Of a DNA stretch of 12,742 bases, positions 5,953-12,742 are shown piece after piece; position 1 is the first letter of the stretch, and each line of letters opens with the position of its first letter. The DNA is taken from NCBI GenBank assembly GCA_003142355.1, contig PLMF01000297.1:1-12742 (forward strand), given 5' to 3'. Made by a program: the position numbers and the translations under genes. The stretch comes from Bryobacterales bacterium (GTDB taxonomy: Bacteria; Acidobacteriota; Terriglobia; Bryobacterales; Bryobacteraceae). The notes beneath the pieces are model-generated. The model was not told the origin of the DNA and searched no databases. It saw only the letters and a list, made by a program, of their open reading frames with translations.

Positions 5953-7683
5953 TTATTCAGCAACGAGGTCCGGATTGTCAGCGCGGTAGTAGAGCCGGCC
6001 ACTGAGCGCCAGAAGATCGATGCGGGTACGGAGAAAGCAGCGAATGGCATCGTCCGGAGTACACACGATGGGCTCGTTGTCATTGAACGAAGTGTTGACC
6101 ACCAACGGCACCCCAGTCAGGTCGTGGAAATACGAGATGATGCGGTGAAAGTTCGGAGCATGCTCGCGACGCACGGCTTGGGCCCGGGCCGTTCCGTCGT
6201 TGTGCGTAATGGCGGGGACCCTTTGTTTCCATTCTGGGCGGACCGACATGGTGGTGATCATGTAGTCGAGCGAGCGGCAAGCCGGCAGCGGTTCGAAGAC
6301 CGTGTTCACCTCTTCCGCCAAAATGGACGGTGCGAAGGGCCGGAAATGTTCGCGATGCTTGACCCGTGAATTCAGGATGTCTTTCATGTCGGCCCGGCGG
6401 GCATCCGCCAGAATGGAACGCGCGCCCAAGGCTCGGGGCCCGGCCTCCATCCGGCCGTCAAAGCAGCCCACGATGAGCCCTTCGCTAATCGCCCGGGCCA
6501 CATCTCGCGGCCAATCCGCCGACGGTCTTTCTTTCAGGCCGAATCGAGCTGCACTGGCGGAGACCGAGGACCCGTAGTCCGGACCCAGATACAAATGCCG
6601 CGTGACGTATTTGCGTGGTTGGCCGTGCACCGCATGGTAGCGGTAAAGGGCGCCGCCGACGGAGCCGCCGACATCGCCGGCCAGCGGCTGTATGAAGACG
6701 TTGTCAAACAAATCCGACTCGCAAATCGCCTGATTCATCAGGCAGTTCTGCGCCACGCCACCGGCCATGCAGAGGTTTCTGGATCCAGTGAGCCTCTTTG
6801 CCAGGGACGCCATCGCCAGGCCGTATTGAGTCGTAGCGGCTTGCAGCGACGCTGCCAGGTCGTACTCCCGTTGGGTGATTGGAGACGCCGGGTTGCGCGC
6901 AGGGCCGAAGAGGCCCGCCATCTTCTTGGAGAACAATTTGGACCTGCCGGCCTTTTGAAACTCGAAGAAATCCAGGTCCAACACCATCTCTCCGGTCGAC
7001 GGGTCGTACCGGTACAGGCGGTTAATCTGCCCAAGGTACCGGGGCTCGCCAAACGCGGCCATACCCATCACTTTGAACTCGTCGTACCACCTGAATCCCA
7101 GCATGTGGGTGACGGCGGCGTAAAGGATCGCAAACCCATGGGGTAGCCGGTGCTTGAGTTTGTCTGTAATCGCGCGATCCGTGCCATGAGCGATCACCTC
7201 GGTGGTGCCATCCACCGCGAAATCCATCGTGAGAACGGCGGCCTCGTCGAAACCGGAGGCGTAGAAAGCGCTCGCCTGGTGCGTACGGTAGTGATCCAGG
7301 AAAACCAGATTGAAGCGGCCCCGGGCGCGATGGCTTCGGCACATAAATGGCTTCAGACGCGCCATACGCCAAAGCCGTTCGAATGGCGGCAGCGTCGCCG
7401 AGCCCCGGCGAAGCAGACTGATAGAATACGGAAAACTCGCGGCGGCCGACTTTATTCCGGTCCAAAGATACTTCGATGGATTGACATAGAACACCACTTC
7501 ATCCATATCATCCAAGGTCAGATTGTTGGAAGAAAGGACCCAGTCGATCGACTGCATAGGGTACGCGTTGGTGTGCTTTTCCCGATTGAAGCGCTCTTCT
7601 TCGACATACGAAGTCAACTCTCCGTCAAGAAGGAGAGCGGCGCTGGAATCATGAAACCAACTGGCGATGCCTAGGATGTTCAC
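5953..7683 (-). CDS. NodU/TobZ-family O-carbamoyltransferase
   Basis: The enzyme transfers a carbamoyl group from carbamoyl phosphate, through carbamoyl-adenylate, to a hydroxyl of a sugar or sugar-bearing product. From GTG 7683 it has 576 residues, the normal length. The frame stays open to an ATG at 7887, but family members begin as here with a NILGIASWFHDSSAALLLDG phrase, so the 68-residue extension is rejected. Visible family signatures are EEERFNREKH, DHYRTHQASAF (130-140, the HxxxH metal pair being H131 and H135), LTMD with D154, VMGMAAFGEP (205-214), GGVAQNC (308-314), QPLAGDVGG, GRMEAGPRALGARSILAD (410-427) and, near the end, VVNTSFNDNEPIV. The Kae1-like domain and the C-terminal carbamoyltransferase domain both appear intact. 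One family position is altered: DHY instead of the common DHH, leaving the metal pair. No Shine-Dalgarno precedes the GTG. The substrate is probably a sugar made by the neighbouring genes, by inference. Confidence 0.92.
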   Translation of the reverse strand: MNILGIASWFHDSSAALLLDGELTSYVEEERFNREKHTNAYPMQSIDWVLSSNNLTLDDMDEVVFYVNPSKYLWTGIKSAAASFPYSISLLRRGSATLPPFERLWRMARLKPFMCRSHRARGRFNLVFLDHYRTHQASAFYASGFDEAAVLTMDFAVDGTTEVIAHGTDRAITDKLKHRLPHGFAILYAAVTHMLGFRWYDEFKVMGMAAFGEPRYLGQINRLYRYDPSTGEMVLDLDFFEFQKAGRSKLFSKKMAGLFGPARNPASPITQREYDLAASLQAATTQYGLAMASLAKRLTGSRNLCMAGGVAQNCLMNQAICESDLFDNVFIQPLAGDVGGSVGGALYRYHAVHGQPRKYVTRHLYLGPDYGSSVSASAARFGLKERPSADWPRDVARAISEGLIVGCFDGRMEAGPRALGARSILADARRADMKDILNSRVKHREHFRPFAPSILAEEVNTVFEPLPACRSLDYMITTMSVRPEWKQRVPAITHNDGTARAQAVRREHAPNFHRIISYFHDLTGVPLVVNTSFNDNEPIVCTPDDAIRCFLRTRIDLLALSGRLYYRADNPDLVAE

Positions 7684-7888
7684 GGATAGGAACCGAGTGA
7701 AGGCCTTCGGGGCACTTCTAGATTTTGCGCCACCGCAGGCGACGGCAAATACGAGGTTAACACAAGCCGTCGATGGAGATGGCAGGATGCGTGCATCGCA
7801 GATCCAACCCATCCGGTTCCGGTAGCCGTTTTCGGCGAACGGCAGCACCCCTCCACCTCTTCTGCTACGATGAAACTTCCCCTTCATT
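7684..7888. promoter_or_regulatory. Divergent intergenic region between carbamoyltransferase and cysS
   Basis: This 205-nt gap separates the two divergent starts and should hold both promoters. On the plus strand TGCTACGAT at 7863-7871 is an extended -10 for cysS. An inverted repeat GCCGTT/AACGGC (7825-7830 and 7838-7843, 7-nt loop) lies 20 nt upstream of it and could be an operator or simply a hairpin. For the minus strand I see AT-rich patches around 7713-7761 but no pair of hexamers I would defend. No convincing coding sequence is seen in the gap. Confidence 0.4.
7863..7871 (+). promoter_or_regulatory. Extended -10 promoter element of cysS
   Basis: TG-n-TACGAT matches the extended -10 pattern in four of six core positions plus the TG dinucleotide. 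It ends 17 nt before the cysS ATG. A start about 7 nt downstream would give a leader near 10 nt. No clear -35 hexamer is seen at the usual distance, which extended -10 promoters can tolerate. Confidence 0.4.
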
Positions 7889-9291
<1,403 letters not shown>

Positions 9292-9295
<4 letters not shown>

Positions 9296-10482
9296 AGATC
9301 GAGACCCAGGCCGTCCATGCGGGCGACCGCAAGAAGCCCGGCCCCGCCATTCCCGTCACCACCCCGATTCACACCGCCTCGAGCTACTTTTACGACTCCA
9401 TGGAACAGCTCGACCGCACCTTCGGCCGGACGGAGCCGGGCTACAGTTACGCGCGCTACGACAACCCTACCAACGCCGCGCTCGAAGAGTTGATGACTGC
9501 GCTCGAAAGCGGCCACGGCGCGCTGGCTTGCGCCTCCGGAATGGCAGCCGTCGAGATGGCCGTGGCCACCGCGCTCGCCGGCCGGCGGAAATCCGTGGTG
9601 GCGGCCGACGCACTCTACGGCGCCACCATCAGCCTGCTCACCAAGGTGCTCGAGCCCGCGGGCGTGGCGGTCCGGTTCGCCGACGTGTGCGATCTCGATG
9701 CCCTGCGCGCCGCGGTGGACGAAGCCCGGCCCGGCTGCATCCTGGTCGAGACCATTTCCAACCCCCTGCTGCGCGTTCCCGAGATCGACAAGATCGCCGT
9801 AATCGCGCGCCAGGCCGGCGCCGCCCTGGTGGTCGACAACACCTTCGGCACGCCGCTGCTGGTGCGTCCCCTCGAGCTGGGCGCTAACTTCACGGTTCAC
9901 AGCGTCACCAAGTACCTGGCCGGACACGGCGACGTGCTGGGCGGTGTGGTGGTTTCCGACCAGCACCACTTCGAGCCTCTGCGTGCGCTGTCCCGCATCA
10001 TCGGTCCGGTGCTGGGGCCGTTTGAAAGCTACCTGACCATGCGCGGCATCAAGACTTTTCCGCTGCGCATGGAACGCCACTGCGCCAATGCGTGCCATGT
10101 GGCCCGCTGGCTTGGCGCGCATCCCAAGGTGGAGCGTGTGTACTTTCCGGCCGACCCCGCGCATCCCGACGCCGCCGCCATCCGGCGCCTTTTCCCGCCC
10201 AACCTCTACGGCGGCATGGTGAGCTTCGAGATCAAGGACGCGGGCAGGGAAGAGGTTTTCCGCTTCATGGATTCGCTCAAGCTGGTGGTGCCCGCCACCT
10301 CGCTGGGCGACGTCCACAGCATGATGCTCTACCCGGTGATGAGCTCGCACCGCGAGATCTCGCCCCAGCTCCGCGAGCGCATGGGCATTCGCGACAACTT
10401 GGTGCGCCTTTCCGTGGGCATCGAAGCCGTGGAAGACATCATCGGGGATCTGGAGCAGGCGTTAGCCAACTCGGGCGGGTAG
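9292..10482 (+). CDS. Cys/Met metabolism PLP-dependent enzyme (trans-sulfuration family: cystathionine synthase/lyase type)
   Basis: The 396-residue cytosolic enzyme is a fold-type I PLP protein of the MetB/MetC/CGL family, converting cystathionine or homoserine derivatives in cysteine-methionine interconversion. Visible landmarks are the N-terminal IETQAVHAGD, YARYDNPT (53-60, the Tyr/Arg pair contacting the cofactor phosphate of the partner subunit), ASGMAA (81-86), ETISNP (153-158), D182 in VDN, and the Schiff-base lysine K207 in SVTKYLAGHGD. The C-terminus SSHREI, with RDNLVRLSVGIE after it, is typical. The start is TTG at 9292, overlapping the cysS stop as TTGA, with AAGAGGAAA at 9278-9286 as a good ribosome site. 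Sequence alone does not separate cystathionine gamma-synthase, beta- or gamma-lyase, methionine gamma-lyase and O-acylhomoserine sulfhydrylase, so no symbol is given. Overlap with cysS favours a role in the cysteine pool. Confidence 0.93.
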
Positions 10483-10484
10483 GA

Positions 10485-11633
10485 TCACGGCAGCGCTTCT
10501 AGCAGCCGGTCGATTTCCGACGGACTATTGTAGAAGTGCGGCGACGTCCGCACCCACCCGGCTCGCGGCGCCGTGATGATGCCCGAGGCGCGCAGCTTCC
10601 GTACGATCTCCCCAGCCTCGAACGGCGGCTTGCGGAAGCTCACAATGCCCGCCCCCGTTTCCGCTGTTCGATCTCCCAGCAATTCGTACCCCCGCGCCTG
10701 GACGCCCTTGGCAATCCGATCGCCGAGATTTTGGACAACCGGGGCGATTTCTCCGACCCCGACTTCAAGTAAAAACTCAATTGAAGCCCTCAATCCAAAA
10801 CATCCAATGGTATTTAGCGTTCCGCATTCATATCGGCCCGCATCCCGCCGCAGGGTCATGTCGCGCGAACCGTAGTCGTTGTAGCCGGCCACATTCGTCC
10901 AACCGAATTCTACCGGTTCCACGCGGTCCTGAAGTGCTTGATTTATGTAGAAGATGGCGCAGCCCTCGGGGCCCAGCAGCCACTTGTGCCCATCGGCGGC
11001 CAGAGCGTCGATGTGGCATGCCCGGACATCGAGCGGAAATGCGCCAAGTCCCTGAATCGCATCTACGAAATAAATGCAGTGGTTACGCACGCAAATCTCA
11101 CCTATTTCTTGAATCGGTGCGCGGTATCCGCCAAGGAATTGCACGAAGCTGATGGCTAGCAATCGGGCGCCGCGGCAGGCTTGGTCGATCTTCTCCAGGG
11201 AATCGTAGATGGAGAGCCATGTAATCTCGATCCCCTTTGCTTCCAGGCGTTTCCAGGGGTACTGGTTGGCCGGAAACTCCTCCAGGAAACCCACCATGCG
11301 GTCGCCGGGCTGCCAATCCAGGCCCAGGGCGAGCGTGGCGATGCCTTCGGACGTATTCTTGACCAGCGCGATCTCCCTGGGGTCGGCATTCACCAGCCGG
11401 GCGGCTGCCACGCGCAGTCCTTCGTAGACGGCCAGCCACTCGGAATAGTGCAGGCTACCATAGTGCAGGCAATCCTCGGCCAGGTGCTCGAGCGCATCGG
11501 CGCAGCGCCTGGGGAGCGGCGCGACGGCCGCGTGATTCAAATAAACCAGGTTCTCGCGCACCGGGAACTGGTCGGCGTAGCGCTGCCACAGCGGAACTTC
11601 CGCAACGCAATTTTTTACAACTTCAGGACCCAT
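10485..11633 (-). CDS. Class V aminotransferase-family PLP enzyme (cysteine desulfurase / isopenicillin N epimerase-like)
   Basis: This 382-residue protein is a fold-type I PLP enzyme. YLNHAAVAPLP (31-41) is the class V N-terminal signature, NTSEG (93-97) binds the cofactor phosphate, DAIQGLG (191-197) holds the pyridine-binding Asp D191 and Q194, and K217 in ADGHKWLLGPEG is the Schiff-base lysine. The C-terminal part, ending WVRTSPHFYNSPSEIDRLLE, has no cysteine where IscS/SufS enzymes carry their catalytic Cys loop. A true persulfide-forming desulfurase is therefore doubtful; a lyase, epimerase or selenocysteine-lyase-like activity is as likely. The ATG at 11633 has only a poor AAAGA in front. 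Its stop is 2 nt from the stop of the convergent trans-sulfuration enzyme. No neighbour fixes its substrate. Confidence 0.85.
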   Translation of the reverse strand: MGPEVVKNCVAEVPLWQRYADQFPVRENLVYLNHAAVAPLPRRCADALEHLAEDCLHYGSLHYSEWLAVYEGLRVAAARLVNADPREIALVKNTSEGIATLALGLDWQPGDRMVGFLEEFPANQYPWKRLEAKGIEITWLSIYDSLEKIDQACRGARLLAISFVQFLGGYRAPIQEIGEICVRNHCIYFVDAIQGLGAFPLDVRACHIDALAADGHKWLLGPEGCAIFYINQALQDRVEPVEFGWTNVAGYNDYGSRDMTLRRDAGRYECGTLNTIGCFGLRASIEFLLEVGVGEIAPVVQNLGDRIAKGVQARGYELLGDRTAETGAGIVSFRKPPFEAGEIVRKLRASGIITAPRAGWVRTSPHFYNSPSEIDRLLEALP

Positions 11634-11645
11634 TCTTTATACAAT
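11614..11645 (+). promoter_or_regulatory. Promoter candidate for the M48 metalloprotease gene
   Basis: TTTACA at 11614-11619 and TATACA at 11638-11643 are 18 nt apart and each match the sigma-70 consensus in most positions; an overlapping TACAAT at 11640-11645 is an alternative -10. Transcription would start near 11650, about 25 nt before the ATG. The -35 lies inside the first codons of the divergent aminotransferase gene, so the two genes could interfere with each other. Confidence 0.45.
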
Positions 11646-11662
11646 ACTTGAATAATGGCCTC

Positions 11663-11668
11663 GAGGAG
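11663..11668 (+). promoter_or_regulatory. Ribosome binding site deciding the protease start
   Basis: GAGGAG lies 6 nt before ATG 11675. It favours this start over the in-frame TTG at 11648, which would add nine polar residues ahead of the signal peptide. Confidence 0.7.
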
Positions 11669-11674
11669 CAGGCG

Positions 11675-12643
11675 ATGACATTCCGCTGCGCGCTGGCCTG
11701 CCTGCTGGCGCTGTCTGCCAGTGCCGCCTTCGCCCAGGATTCCACCCGCAAAACGAAGGACGACCCGGCCCAGATCGGCAACCGCGATGTCGGCAAGGGC
11801 GTCAACCTCTACTCGCTGGAAAAAGAGATGGCGCTGGGCAAGCAGTTGGCGGAGGAAGTCCGGCGTCAGGCTAAGGTGGTGGATGACCCGCTGATCTCCG
11901 AATACATCAACCGCATCGGCCAGAATCTGGTTCGCAGCTCCGATGCCAAGGTCCCGTTCACCTTTCAGGTGATCGAGGGCGATTCGCCGAACGCCTTCGC
12001 GCTGCCGGGCGGGTATGTCTTCGTCTACACGGCGCTCATCAAGATCGCCGACGAAGAGGACGAACTGGCGGCGGCGATGGCCCACGAGATCGCGCATGTG
12101 GCGGCGCGCCACATGACCAAACAGGCCACCAAATCCCAGATCGTCAACCTGGCGGGCGTCCCCGTGGCAGTCATTCTGGGGGGCGGCATTGGCGGCGCGG
12201 TGATCCGGCAGGGCGCCAATTTCGGCATCCCGGCGGTGTTTCTGCACTTCACGCGCCAGGACGAGTCGGAGGCCGATTACCTGGGCGTGCAGTATCTGTA
12301 CGCCGCCGGCTACGATCCCACCGGCGCCATCAGCATCTTCGAGAAGCTGGAGTCGCTGGAGCGGAAGCAGCCCGGTACGGTCGCTCGCATCTTTGTAACC
12401 CACCCCATGGATGCCGCGCGCATCCAGAAGACCGAACAGGAGATCGGCCGCATCCTGCCCCCCAGGGACGAGTACCTGATCAACACGTCCGAATACACCG
12501 TCATCCGCCAGCGCCTGATCTCGCGGGAGGCGCGCAAGAAGGCGGCCGAGGATGGACGTCCGCAACTGCGCACGCGCCAGGAAGCGGAGCAGCCCGGCGG
12601 CCAGGAGCGTCCGCCGGAGCGCCGCCGCGACCTGGTCGAGTAA
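11675..12643 (+). CDS. Secreted M48-family zinc metalloprotease (BepA/LoiP-like)
   Basis: The 322-residue protein begins with a classical signal peptide: MTFRC, a hydrophobic core and SASAAFA, with likely cleavage after A20. It should therefore work in the periplasm or outside the cell. There is no lipobox cysteine. The zinc site is HEIAH at 137-141 (E138 catalytic), and E197 in DESEADYLG is the expected third ligand. Upstream, NAFALPGGYVFVYTALI is the typical M48 strand region, and THPMD (242-246) lies in the usual downstream position. Family members degrade or help mature outer-membrane and envelope proteins. Unlike BepA there is no TPR domain; the last ~30 residues are a Gln/Glu/Pro/Arg-rich, probably disordered tail. 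It stands alone, divergent from the aminotransferase, with a repeat element 12 nt downstream. Confidence 0.95.
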   Translation: MTFRCALACLLALSASAAFAQDSTRKTKDDPAQIGNRDVGKGVNLYSLEKEMALGKQLAEEVRRQAKVVDDPLISEYINRIGQNLVRSSDAKVPFTFQVIEGDSPNAFALPGGYVFVYTALIKIADEEDELAAAMAHEIAHVAARHMTKQATKSQIVNLAGVPVAVILGGGIGGAVIRQGANFGIPAVFLHFTRQDESEADYLGVQYLYAAGYDPTGAISIFEKLESLERKQPGTVARIFVTHPMDAARIQKTEQEIGRILPPRDEYLINTSEYTVIRQRLISREARKKAAEDGRPQLRTRQEAEQPGGQERPPERRRDLVE

Positions 12644-12655
12644 ACAGGCTCCAGG

Positions 12656-12742
12656 TGGGACAGACGATCGTTTTTTGTCGTCTGTCAACCAGCCGCCCTT
12701 TTGTGAGGGATGACAGACCACGAAAGGCGATGGTCTGTCCCA
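12656..12742. repeat. Nested palindromic REP/REPIN-like repeat
   Basis: Two hairpins stand side by side. The first has 9-bp perfect arms GACAGACGA/TCGTCTGTC (12659-12667 and 12678-12686, 10-nt loop with six T). The second has 9-bp arms GACAGACCA/TGGTCTGTC (12712-12720 and 12731-12739, 10-nt loop). The outer ends also pair: TGGGACAGAC at 12656-12665 and GTCTGTCCCA at 12733-12742. Two inverted copies around a 25-nt spacer is the architecture of REPINs mobilised by RAYT transposases; GGGACAGAC-type repeats are, as I recall, common in some soil bacteria. The window ends exactly at the last paired base, so the element may continue. It could also help end protease transcription, although no T-run follows a stem. 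Confidence 0.75.

Noticed and set aside
7684..7887. 68-residue N-terminal extension of the carbamoyltransferase from ATG 7887
   Set aside because: The added residues have no family counterpart, would fill the whole divergent gap and would abut the cysS start; the GTG at 7683 gives the normal NILGIASWFHDSSA beginning.
12659..12686. The first hairpin as a classical intrinsic terminator of the protease gene
   Set aside because: The six T residues are in the loop, not after the stem, and the stem is part of a larger nested repeat; termination there is possible but not shown.
11615..12721. A 368-codon minus-strand open frame antisense to the M48 protease
   Set aside because: The plus strand has a signal peptide, HEIAH and a ribosome site; the antisense reading has no motif and runs into the palindromic repeat.

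Overview
The window looks like chromosomal DNA of a GC-rich, diderm (Gram-negative type) bacterium. The protein style and a GGACAGAC-type palindromic repeat at the right end make me favour a soil Acidobacteriota (Bryobacterales/Solibacter-like). That placement is an inference; no rRNA or other phylogenetic marker is present to prove it. Coding density is high, with genes on both strands.

Left part (1-1618): the 5' two thirds of uppS (undecaprenyl diphosphate synthase, minus strand, cut by the window edge). It is followed by a frameshifted remnant on the minus strand resembling the C-terminus of an FkbM-type methyltransferase (553-824), then an intact class I SAM methyltransferase on the plus strand (833-1618).

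Middle part (1634-7683, all minus strand, read from right to left): a NodU/TobZ-type O-carbamoyltransferase. After a 53-nt gap carrying a good -10 box come three overlapping genes: a DPM1-like family 2 glycosyltransferase, a second SAM methyltransferase, and an 882-residue multi-membrane protein with GT-C features and a long extracytoplasmic C-terminal part. Together with the adjacent uppS they suggest a pathway in which a polyprenyl-phosphate sugar is made, used by a GT-C enzyme on the outer face of the inner membrane, and the product is methylated and carbamoylated. The final glycan or acceptor cannot be read from the sequence.

Right part (7889-12742): cysS (cysteinyl-tRNA synthetase) and a trans-sulfuration-family PLP enzyme form a 4-nt-overlapping pair on the plus strand. 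They meet, with only 2 nt between stop codons, a minus-strand class V aminotransferase that is desulfurase-like but lacks the usual catalytic cysteine region. Divergent from that gene, after 41 nt, is a secreted M48 metalloprotease. The window ends in a nested palindromic repeat (REP/REPIN-like) directly downstream of the protease gene.

I see no CRISPR array, tRNA, rRNA, insertion sequence or phage gene. The most interesting items are the carbamoyl/methyl/GT-C glycan cassette, the large unassigned C-terminal domain of the GT-C protein, the decayed methyltransferase remnant, recurring -10-like boxes immediately upstream of SD-less starts, and the terminal repeat.
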